Below are positions 34,336-43,627 of a DNA stretch of 46,490 nt, in pieces. This DNA is from Cytidiella melzeri (taxonomy: Eukaryota > Basidiomycota > Agaricomycetes > Polyporales > Irpicaceae). Both the position numbers and the translations under genes were made by a program. Numbering within the stretch: position 1 is the first letter of the stretch; the number at the start of each line of letters is the position of its first letter. The notes beneath the pieces were generated by a model that worked only from the letters and a program-made list of their open reading frames with translations, made no database searches and was not told where the DNA came from. The stretch lies in the NCBI GenBank assembly GCA_022592445.1, contig JABYQR010000339.1, forward strand, positions 1 through 46,490, given 5' to 3'.

Positions 34336-36716
34336 ATGGAGGCTCTACGCCTACGCAAAAAATTCCCTGAAGTCTCACAAGATGAGATGTTTGATCTCAT
34401 CAACAAATTCAAGTGTGTAACAAACTAGATATTGTTCAGCGATCGCGCACTTATTGCTTCGCGCAGCTCTCTTTCGACTGACACTCCTGGACGCGTTGAC
34501 AAGACTAGTGTGCTCCAAGCTCTGCAAGCCAACGGAGAGTCCTACGATCGCGCGCGAGAGACGTTGAAGCACGTCAGTGTCGATGCCAGTGGAAAGGTCG
34601 AAGTCGAAGATTGGGTCGAGGTACGCCGACACACTTCGCGTGTCCTACTATACTCACGCTTATCTGGCAGTTGAATGTGAAATTGAGGCAGCAGGCACCT
34701 GCCGCTGCTCTGCCCTCGAAAGCCGGAAAGGTTACTGTGTCTGGATCAAATGCGAATGTTGCACATACTATCAACGACGATGAGCGATCTGAGTTCACGA
34801 ATCACATTAACTCTGTACGTCCTGGATTGCGGCTTGAGTCAGTGTATTTATATGTCGCTTAGGTGCTCGAAGGCGATCCTGACGTTGGATCTCGCCTCCC
34901 CATTCCGACACACACCATGCAACTCTTCGACGAATGCAGAGACGGGCTGATACTCTGTAAGCTCATCAACGACTCGGTACCGGAGACAATCGATCCCCGT
35001 GTTCTCAACAAGCCCACCTCCCGCAAGCCGCTCAACGCTTTCCAAATGACCGAGAACAACAACATTGTCATCACCTCCGCCAAGGCCATCGGCTGCTCGG
35101 TCGTGAACATAGGATCGACTGATATTGCGGAAGGTCGCGAGCACTTGATTCTCGGTTTGATCTGGCAGGTTATCCGTCGTGGATTGCTTGCACAGGTGGA
35201 TATCAAGATTCATCCGGAGCTGTATCGTCTTTGCGAAGAGGGGGAGACTATCGACGATTTGCTACGGCTGACGCCTGACCAAATTCTTCTTCGATGGTTC
35301 AACTATCACTTGAAAGCCGCAGGCTGGAAGCGACGGTGAGTCATTCAATTGTAGAGCGAAGCATATGTTGATGTATCATCTATTCCAGGGTAAACAATTT
35401 CGGTCGTGACGTCAAGGACGGAGAGAACTACACCGTCCTCCTCAACCAGTTGAAACCCGACTCGTGTTCACTTGCACCTCTCAAAACTGCTGACCTTAAG
35501 CAGCGTGCAGAGCAGGTAAATCTTATAGCTCTCTCCAGTCTGCTCATTATTGACAAAGTTTGCTCTAGGTCCTGCAAAATGCGGACAAGATTGGTTGCAG
35601 GAAGTATTTGACGCCAGCATCCATGATCGCTGGAAACCCACGTCTCAATCTCGCCTTCGTTGCCAACTTGTTTAACAACCATCCAGGTCTCGAGCCACTC
35701 GATGAGCAGGAGGCCAAAGATTATGGTGTCGTCGAGGACTTTGATGCTGAAGGCGAACGCGAAGCACGTGTCTTTACCCTGTGGCTCAACTCCCTGGGCG
35801 TCGAGCCAGGCGTGTTCAACCTCTTCGAAAACCTTCGTGACGGTCTCATCATTCTACAAGCCTTTGACAAGATCTTGCCGGGAAGTGTCGTGTGGCGCAG
35901 GGTGAACAAGCCAAAGGCGGGCGCTGCGCCGGTGGAGCCCACATACGCTGAAGGCGATGAGGAGGTTGAGATCGGAGTTACACCAAACCAGTCCAACCTG
36001 TCACGATTCAAGCAGGTGGAGAACACCAACTACGTTGTTGAGCTCGGAAGAAACAACGGTATGCACCTTGTTGGTGTGCAGGGTGCAGACATTGTCGATG
36101 GCCAGAAGACTCTGGTTTTGGGTCTCGTGTGGCAGTTGATGCGGTAAGTCTGTACTTGCTCACGTGTTATTCGCTTGATGTGCTCATTTGAGAATCCAGG
36201 ATGAACATTACAAAGACGCTCAGCGCCCTCTCAAAGAGCGGACAGGGTCGGCCCATCAGCGACTCCGAAATATTGAAATGGGCCAACTCGACTGTGCAGA
36301 AAGGCAAGCCCGGTGCACGCACGATCCGGTCGTTCAAAGATCCTTCAATCACAACTGGCGTTTTCTTCCTGGACCTTCTCGAGTCGCTCCGACCTGGCAT
36401 CGTCGATCCTACGATGGTTTTGAACGTTTCCGAGTCGGGCGATTACGAGGATAGGCGGCAGAACGGTATGGAGTTGTAATTGCAGGAGAATAGGGACCAA
36501 CTGAACATGTAATGTGTTTGCAGCGAAACTTGCCATCTCTATTGCGCGTAAGATGAATGCGCTGATCTTTTTGGTCCCGGAAGATATTGTGGACGTTCGC
36601 TCGCGTCTGGTGAGCATGATTTTTGCTGTCTTGACATCTGGATGTGTATGTCCACTGACTAATTCTTTCAGATCATGACCTTTGTTGGTAGCTTGATGTC
36701 GATCGAGCATCAGTAA
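34336..36716 (+). CDS. sac6: Fimbrin (plastin), actin-bundling protein
   Basis: Nine exons (34336-34412, 34467-34620, 34671-34814, 34863-35335, 35389-35515, 35569-36143, 36200-36465, 36524-36609, 36672-36716, TAA) give 648 residues, close to yeast Sac6 (642). The protein cross-links F-actin in cortical patches and acts in endocytosis and polarity. A short degenerate EF-hand region (about 1-75, STDTPGRVDKTSVLQAL) precedes four calponin-homology domains. These are near 126-245 (DGLILCKLINDSVP, VNIGSTDIAEGREHLILGLIWQ), 265-375 (LLRWFNYHLKAAGW), 395-510 (FENLRDGLIILQAFDKILPG, GADIVDGQKTLVLGLVWQLM) and 525-640 (ILKWANSTVQ). The yeast gene name is used by orthology. No defect is seen. Confidence 0.96.
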
Positions 36717-38050
36717 AATGAAACGTCGAGAAAGACAATCTCGAAGGAAAGGTGTAGTCGTATGGAGAGAAGGTGAATTTTACTGTACTATTGGCGTTAT
36801 TGAATGTGAATGAGTGAAGTAGGGACGTGTTTATGTGTAACTTGAAATGCGAATCGTGTTATACAGATGAATTCGTACTACGGTCTTGCGTGGGTGACGA
36901 TACTGAAGTTGAAGCTTACATTGCTTTACCTGTTTTCCTGTATCTAGTACGCCGTGTCGCTGATCAACGAAGCGGTTTCAGACGTTGCTCTTTGACATGT
37001 TGATCATTGAAACTGTTGATTGTTTGAGGTTCTGCGGTGCTCCTTAAAGGAAAGAGCGGTCAGCACTGATATTGAGATTTACGTTGAAGGGGATGATGAG
37101 CATATGTTTGGACGACCATACACTCTCCGAGCGTGATGAACGTCCTCTAGATAGGTAGTGGTATGCTACCAAATGTCATAGGGTCTTTGGTGGGCAGTAT
37201 AGTATGGTACTCTGCGAAGGGTAGGCAAACGAGTGCCCCAGCGGATGTCAGCCTGATTGTAGCCTGCCAGACGTATTGTATGGGCGCATCATCTTCATAC
37301 ATCACTCGTACCCGGTCATCAACACAATCAAGTCTTGCAAGTTTCGATACATGCGATTGCCTGCCTGTTTGGCGGTAAGAGCAGACGACCAGCTGTCTGT
37401 TGCCTGGCGACGGGCTTGTGACTCTGACAGCCTCGCAGGTTGGAGTCCTGCCTTTTCCAGCGGTGGATAAATTCACTGTCGTGGTGAGAGTCTGGATCTG
37501 ACAACAGGACAACAGTGCGTTAGTAAGATGTTACAAATTTACTTTAAACTATACTTACGAGCAAACTCAACACTGCCAAGTGAGCACGCGTTGCAATTTC
37601 GCCTACGCGGCGTTAAGAGTACTCCGAGTCAAGGTTCCCATGGCCGCATGTTGGTGTGTAATGATTTCCACACTCACTGCTAAAGCAGCTGCTCTCCCGA
37701 CGTACTTGCCAGTTGCCTAGATTGAGCTGTGCATGTGTGGAGGTCGTGCGCAGAGGTTCGTCCGCCTGGTATATTCGGATCAGACCTGTGGCCTGTTGCA
37801 ACGAGGAACAACACACTTTGATCGAGATCATTAGTCGTGAGCGCTCATCCATCCGTGCTCATGATTCTCTTCTCGACCACGCATATATAACCAGGTCTCT
37901 CCGGACTCTTCACACCGTTTCTTCCCTTCCACTTCGTCCCCAGCTTGTTTGGCTTGTTCCAGCGCAGATTCCTTCGTAGGTCAGCTTTTCTCCAACGCAT
38001 ACCGTCTCTTGTCGTGTCCAGCTCAAGAAACAAGCAAGAGCTAGCCCACC
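36717..38050. other. Intergenic, fimbrin 3' flank and bestrophin promoter
   Basis: No coding stretch is convincing. A TATATAA at 37884-37890 lies 160 bp before the bestrophin ATG. Confidence 0.5.
37884..37890 (+). promoter_or_regulatory. Candidate TATA box for the bestrophin gene
   Basis: TATATAA in the context GCATATATAACC, 160 bp upstream of the ATG at 38051; C/T-rich leader sequence follows. Confidence 0.55.
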
Positions 38051-40180
38051 ATGGTTGCCGCGAATCCGCTATTCGCTGGCGGTTCCTACTACAAGAAATT
38101 CAAAGCGACTGTTGTCAACGACATCTGGCCAGAAGTTCTTTTCTTCGTTCTTATTGCAACCAGTGAGTGAAGCACTTATCATGGCGTGTTTCGCACGACT
38201 GAACCTAGCTCAGTGGTTGTGCTGGTGTCCGAGTTGACAAGTACATCACTCGCAATATCTAACCAGATGTTGACTGTCCTCGGTACAGTGCTCGGTCTGG
38301 TCATATCATTCAGGACGTCGACGGCGTATGAGAGGTTCGTCTGCGATTCCCATTTCAGGATTTCTATGTTCATTTGGCATGCCGCTCTTGTGCAGGTTCT
38401 CTGAGGGCAGAAAGCTGTGGACGAACATTGCTATCGCGTCAAGAAACCTTGCCCAAATTGTATGACATGCTTCCATTTTTCATTAATTTGCGCACGTACA
38501 GGACCCTGACAATCGTCCTGTCAGATATGGATTGTTGTGCCTTTTGATCGCGTCAACAAGGCCACGGGCGAGAAAAAGCCGCATCTCGAGGTAGTAATAG
38601 AGAAGAAAAGCATGATCAACTTGGTGCAGGCATATTCGGTTTCGGTCAAGGTAAGCATGTCAAACATACGCGCTACGTTCTGGCTCTTACCCTGTACAGC
38701 ATCTCCTGCGCGGCGAAGGGGGTGTCTACTATGCGGATCTATATCCCCTCATTTCCTTCCTTCCACGTTTCAGCGTCCACACCGATAAAGCAACAGAGGA
38801 TGACATGCTGCCGCTGTGGAAGGCTTCTGAAATGGATCACGAGACACACAGGTCCCTCCGCGAGAACACTATCATCTCTCGCGCTTCTACTATGCCTCGT
38901 ACGAACTCGGAGCCTCTACCGAATACCCGCGGTAGCGACGAGATAACCGAGAGCGAAAAACGTGAGTCCGAAATGTGGTACAACGGACGTCTTAAGCGCT
39001 CCAAGACGTTCGATCCCGAGGCAGCTCTTCCCGTGTTGCCCAGTGAACGCCCTCTCCAACCCGCTCGCAACCCGCCGGTCACCAGCATGTATGACTACTT
39101 CCCATTCTTGCGCATTTTCAAGCTCGTCTTGAAGCCATTCAGACGCCATAAGCCCAAGGTTACGGAACCAACCTCGGCCCGCACGCGTACGCTCACTGGA
39201 AAGAAGATCAAGCCTGAGGCTGCGGATTCGAACGTCCCTGTCGAGATCACCCTGTTTTTGATGACTTACTATGCGTCATTGTCGAGACAGGGATTGTTGA
39301 CTCCCCCGGTGGCGACTGCGATGAACAACGCAATAGGAGCCCTTCAAGACACGGTGGTCAATCTTGAGAGGATTAAGAACACTCCGCTGCCGTTTGCTTA
39401 CCAGGCTCATTTGAGGCTGTCGCTCTGGTGAATGCTTCTGTTCTCCGCCCATCAAAGTCGTTGCTGATATGGCTTGATGTGTCTCTCCAGGCTGTACTTG
39501 TTTTTCCTTCCGGTAAGCTGACACAGATGTCGTGAGCGTCACACGAGCCCCTTACAATCTGTCCTACGACACAGTTTCAAATCTACAGTGCCTTCAAGTG
39601 GTTGACCATTCCGTCAGTGCAGTCGTGATCATCAGATGATGAATGTGTCGCTTAACATACACACGCAGGGCTTCAGCATTTGCATCCTTCTTGCTTCTCG
39701 GCTTCCTCGAGATTGGCCAAGAGATGTGCGTAGGAAACCTGTATCCTTTGTGGATCGACACTGACTGATTGCGCGCAGTGAGAATCCTTTCAACTACGAC
39801 CTCAACGACCTTGGTAAGTGGACGCTATCCTCTACCACATGACATATTCTAATTCGGGTACCCACAGACCTCGACAACTTTTGCCTCGCCATCCAACGGG
39901 AATTGCACGAGGTCACCGCTGTAAGTTCTCGTCGCAGTTTATGCCCAAGCCGCAAAACTGACCCCAACTTCCACAGCACACCTCCCCCGATCCCGACAGC
40001 TTCATTTTCACGGAGTGGAACCAGCCTTTCGCGCCTGCCGATCGCCGCAGCGCCAAAGAGATGATGGAGGACGTCGAGCACTCGTATCACGGCATCGACA
40101 CTGGCGTACACCATATTCGTCAGACGATGCTCAGGAGCTGGAGGGACGTGGACGAAGCGACTCGCCATCACAGCCACTGA
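38051..40180 (+). CDS. Bestrophin-family anion channel
   Basis: Eleven exons (38051-38162, 38214-38334, 38396-38459, 38525-38650, 38700-39427, 39491-39512, 39575-39612, 39669-39725, 39779-39813, 39868-39920, 39977-40180, TGA) give 519 residues. N-terminal membrane segments (WPEVLFFVLIATMVVVLVSE and MLTVLGTVLGLVISF) are followed by the family motif RTSTAYERFSEGRKLW. After a long polar loop (about 160-300, Ser/Arg/Lys-rich, likely cytosolic) come ITLFLMTYYASLSRQGLLTP, FQIYSAFKWLTIPASAFASF and the Ca-clasp-like EIGQEIENPFNYDLNDLDLD. The family forms pentameric chloride channels. Fungal members are little studied, so ion and membrane are inferred. The C-terminal tail (about 67 residues, His-rich end) is soluble. 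Confidence 0.9.
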
Positions 40181-41021
40181 TTGCGTCCCACCCTCACTTC
40201 CGTCTATGCGTTTGGAAGGAGTTCTCCTCCGGCGCGGCTGCCACTCCGAAAAAAAAAACATTAAGAACGCATTGGGCCCGGTTTGCCGTAGAGCAGGCAA
40301 ACAGCCACTCCTTTTTATATATGCTTGTCGATGACTCTTGTCCGAGGCCTTCCTAACTCTTCTTACGGCCCTCCCTCACGAAAAGCTTGTTTTATGCAAG
40401 CGGCTGTGGTATATCTGGCTCTTTCACGTACATATCATTCTCTGCTTTTATTTCTGCATCACCATCGACATCCCTCATGGACTCTCTCAATCACGCACAT
40501 ACATACATACATACGTACATACATACACATGCATCCCATTCGCAACGTATAATACGACTCGGCACGCTTCTCGCCCTTCCTCTTCTTGTTATTTTCCATT
40601 CTTGACTCCAGCACAAGTTATATTCCTTTTTCGGATCGTGGTTACCGTTAGTACTCGCATCGTTTCAAAATTCGCGGTACTAGGCGTCGTTCGAAGCGCA
40701 AAGCCTTGGACTGCAAATTCCCTTTGATGGTAGGATTGATATCTGGTATCCTAATTCTGTTGCCAGGACGAGGGAGCAGAATGTCAAGTGTTTTCGATTT
40801 GATCTCCCAGTTCGTGGCTGTAGTGTTGAACCCTTGAAAACACCTTAGGGCCTGATTGGCTCTGCATTATGTATGTGCGTTAATTTATAATTCCCCGCCA
40901 AATAGAATATATCAGTGCTTATTTTGCGTTATTTTGACAGTGAATTACTTGTTGTTGGTGGGGGATCATTTTGTACTTGACTACAAAATGCCGGGCCCCT
41001 CTGCCAAAGCCATTTTGTCAC
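40181..41021. other. Intergenic region 3' of bestrophin
   Basis: It contains a nine-base A run at about 40250 and a CATA microsatellite. No gene is seen. Confidence 0.5.
40497..40530 (+). repeat. (ACAT)n microsatellite
   Basis: About eight ACAT units with one substitution (ACGT). Confidence 0.9.
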
Positions 41022-41180
41022 TGTAACAGTTAAGGTTACTACTCACCAGATAAGTGTTAAACTTGAAGGGATAGAGTGAGATAGTGTGTGAGAGAGGTGG
41101 TGAGCAAAGTACAAGAGAGTACTGAGTAGTCCTTTATCAACAGAGTGGATAAGACTGAGGGGATATGCCCTCAGGAGTGC

Positions 41181-41193
41181 CTCTATATATACA
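41181..41193 (-). promoter_or_regulatory. TATA box of the orphan LTR
   Basis: TATGTATATATAG on the minus strand, about 160 bp before the LTR end. Confidence 0.5.
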
Positions 41194-41395
41194 TAAAGGG
41201 GAGGACCCCAGGTACTACCCTAAGACCCCTAATACCTACATGAGTAAGCGAAGTAATCTACCTTACTAAGCATGCCCTATGCCCTAGTGGTGCCACTTCA
41301 ATAATCAACCAATAGCAATTGTCCCCATCACCTGACCTCATGACCCAGCTCCAAGGCTAGACTTGTTCTAGCTTGTTCTAAGACAAGGCTAGACT

Positions 41396-41494
41396 TTTCC
41401 AGAAGGTTCTATGAACTATGACATCATCTAATGGAATGTTCTATACTATGACATCATAGTTCCAGCAAGTTCCACAAGGTTCCAGAGAGTTCTA
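41396..41494 (-). promoter_or_regulatory. Heat-shock-element-like arrays in the orphan LTR
   Basis: TTTCC AGAAG GTTCT (41396-41410) is three alternating 5-bp units, a canonical HSE. Then TTCC/TTCT recurs at exactly 10-bp steps (41461, 41471, 41481, 41491), the step-type HSE arrangement known from yeast Hsf1 sites. Two TGACATCA sites (41419 and 41449) lie between. All are upstream of the LTR TATA box on its own strand. Confidence 0.5.
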
Positions 41495-41800
41495 TCATGT
41501 GATACACAAATAAGCAAAGGAGTGCATCAGCGCATCAGAGACAGAGGGTGCATCAGTGTGTCAATGGTGGAGTGCACATCAATTGATAAGTGCCAAAATA
41601 AGCACCAGGATAAGCGCCCATGTGCACTTTAGATGGTTCCATCAAGATCCCATCAATACTATTACCTGTTTGAGGCAAGTCTTGAAGAAACATTGGAAAT
41701 CTGTGACATTTTCCAGTGCATGCCAGTGCTTTGAGCTGCCATGACATATAACACTGTTGTTCTATGCCACAAGATTTGATGGTAATTACAAATATTAACA

Positions 41801-42264
41801 CTCTTTTTCTTGCTCTTACTCCATTAGATGCAATTGATAGGAAAGCACTGAGTTTGTTGCTAGCACTTCAAAACTTGTTATGTGGACGCTTTTTCCGATC
41901 AAAACACAGTTTTTGATTTTTACAGTGAGCACATGAATGGGGATGGGGGTATAATTTACACCATTCAATGGCGCTATGTTCTGCAATCATTTTGGTTGCG
42001 GAATTCCGTAATTTTGAGCAAAACCCAGTGAGTTATGGCCAGTTTCCTGAAAAGCGGTGCTCAGACTCAGATTCAAGGTCAGCTGCGCGCTTCGACACAG
42101 AAAACCAGCACTTAGGTGCGGGGAATATTTACCAGTGAGGGGAATGGAACCCGGGACCCATGCAAAACTAACAACCGCTCTGGGAGCATCTACAATTAAG
42201 AGCGATGATATCATTGCAAAGTGGACACACCAACAAAATAGGCTTCTACTAAGGAGAGTTATGA
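41801..42264. other. Spacer with a weak minus-strand tRNA-like block
   Basis: On the minus strand GGGTTCCATTCCCC (about 42140-42153) resembles a B-box, preceded by a CCAGAGCGGTT block that resembles part of an A-box. Both deviate from consensus. A decayed tRNA-derived SINE is possible. Confidence 0.25.
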
Positions 42265-42860
42265 CCAGTAACAGCATTACTTATGGAGATGAACAATCCA
42301 AACACATCAATACCAAAAGTTGTAACCTGCAACAAAATTACTTTTGAAAGTGAGTAATACAAGCTCATTAGTAACAAAGGTTGTTACCAATAACAAAATC
42401 ACCTATCAAAACAATGAAAGCTGTTACCTGTCACAAAAGTACTTGTGACAGTGAGTGATTTAAGGACATTGGTGACAAAAGCCATTGCTGGTAACAAGGA
42501 TGCTGATAAAGGTGGGTAATGCAGCCACATGAGTAACAAAAATTGTTACCAGTAACATCAAAGTGAGTAGTGCAGGCACATCAATAACAAAAGTGGGTGC
42601 CAGTAACAAAGTTGCTTACTACGGTGGGTAATGCAGGCACATTAAGTAACAAAAGTTGTCACCAAGAACAAACTTACTTATGAAAGTGGGTAATCCAAAC
42701 ATTAGTAACAAAACTTGTTGCTACTAACATATATACTTACAGAAGTGGATATTTTGGGCAGATTAGCAACAAAATCACTTATCAAAGTATTATGAGCAAG
42801 TTACTAGTGCAAGTTGTTACTAGTAACTTTACTTATTGTAGTGGGTATTTCAAACATATT
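42265..42860 (+). repeat. Degenerate tandem array, units of about 60 bp
   Basis: About nine to ten units carry CCAGTAACAAA…TTACTTAT…AAAGTGGGTAATGCAGGCACATTAGTAACAAAAGTTGTTA in varied form; unit starts lie near 42265, 42326, 42387, 42427, 42490, 42549, 42600, 42662, 42721 and 42820. Two units are shortened and one is long. A related pair with a 62-bp period lies at 9593/9655. Confidence 0.75.
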
Positions 42861-43059
42861 ATGGAATTATATCAGTGCCATATGCTAGATCTACTCTATG
42901 CCACTTTACAAAGAATAGTGTTGCGGAGCGACTGCTGTGATACTGATAACCCTAAACAAGGGTGGAGAAGAGGAGGGGTGGAAGTGGAAATGGATCTCCA
43001 ACGACAACAACAAGGTCAAAGTCGATGATAAGCAGGCAAGCAGGCTCAGAGGCCGGATA

Positions 43060-43120
43060 CTGGCAGTGCAAATGACAAAGTTAATATCATGCTTATACTA
43101 GGTTAAATTGAGTAACTCAC
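43060..43120 (-). other. Intron-like 61-nt segment in the gypsy LTR leader
   Basis: On the minus strand CTGCCAG|GTGAGT opens and CACTGCCAG|TATCC closes a 61-nt GT-AG segment with an ATTAAC branch-like site. CTGGCAGTGCAAATGAC (+ strand) occurs at 43060 and 43121, so the segment length equals the repeat spacing. It lies just downstream of the LTR TATA box, so it would sit in the 5' leader of a full-length transcript. Confidence 0.4.
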
Positions 43121-43176
43121 CTGGCAGTGCAAATGACGAAGAGGTCAAGATGCAGAACCAGGGAGGGTAAGGGATA

Positions 43177-43186
43177 CTATATATAC
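43177..43186 (-). promoter_or_regulatory. TATA box of the gypsy LTR
   Basis: TATATATAGT on the minus strand. Confidence 0.5.
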
Positions 43187-43233
43187 TGTGTCTGGGTGGT
43201 CTGTGCACCAGTTCCCACACTAGGGACTGGAGT

Positions 43234-43403
43234 AACAATAGAACAATAAGGGACCAGGGTAACTGTCAAGGACCAGGGTACATAGAACAATAGGACTAGA
43301 ACAATAGACAATACAACAATAGCATCAGGAACAATAGAACAATAGGAACTGGGGGAATCCCTGGGGAATCCCTATCAATGGAAGTTGAACAATAGAACAA
43401 TAG
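43234..43403. repeat. Cluster of ACAATA motifs in the gypsy LTR
   Basis: About ten ACAATA(G) copies, several as AACAATAGAACAATAG pairs, lie upstream of the LTR TATA box on the element strand. AACAAT is close to the core bound by HMG-box proteins, but the match is not exact. Confidence 0.55.
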
Positions 43404-43627
43404 CCTAGGTTGATCTGGAACCGCTCCAGATTGAGTCTAGGGTTTGGGTCTGGACTATTGATAAATAAGGCAGGATGTCACGTGACCCGGGTTAGGGTTA
43501 GGTCCGGTAACACTCCTAGCCGGAAAATAAGCGCTCTAGATAGGCGCCTAAGGCTGTAAGCTTGTGACATTGTTGGAAAAATCCGGTCTCTGTTGGACTA
43601 TCCATGTCATTACCCCCCTCCTAAAAT

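Larger units (their letters stand above)
41022..41800 (-). repeat. Orphan copia-type LTR
   Basis: On the minus strand it runs from TGTTAATATTTG (after the purine-rich AAGAAAAAGAG) to CCTTAACTGTTACA, 779 bp with TG…CA ends. A TATA box (TATATATAG, + 41181-41193) is followed by a C/T-rich leader, as in an LTR. The purine tract on its upstream side suggests a 3' LTR whose internal part is lost: no copia coding sequence follows to the right, and the two flanks share no 5-bp duplication. Confidence 0.6.
42936..43609 (-). repeat. 3' LTR of a Ty3/gypsy element (left end inferred)
   Basis: The LTR follows a polypurine tract (GGAGGGGGG, + about 43613-43621) just after the gypsy pol stop and starts near TGACATGGATAG on the minus strand. 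A TATA box lies at + 43177-43186. The left end is placed at TGTGATAC (42936) because it gives a TG…CA element, but no partner LTR is in the window to confirm it. Confidence 0.45.

Noticed and set aside
37147..37512. 121-codon minus-strand frame 3' of fimbrin
   Set aside because: No motif and an opposite frame of similar length; treated as chance.
42265..42860. CRISPR-like array
   Set aside because: Units of about 60 bp diverge throughout, with no constant repeat plus unique spacer pattern, in a eukaryotic genome.
43492..43502. TTAGGGTTAGG, telomere-like
   Set aside because: Fewer than two full units inside an LTR; no array, so no telomere or interstitial telomeric tract is claimed.
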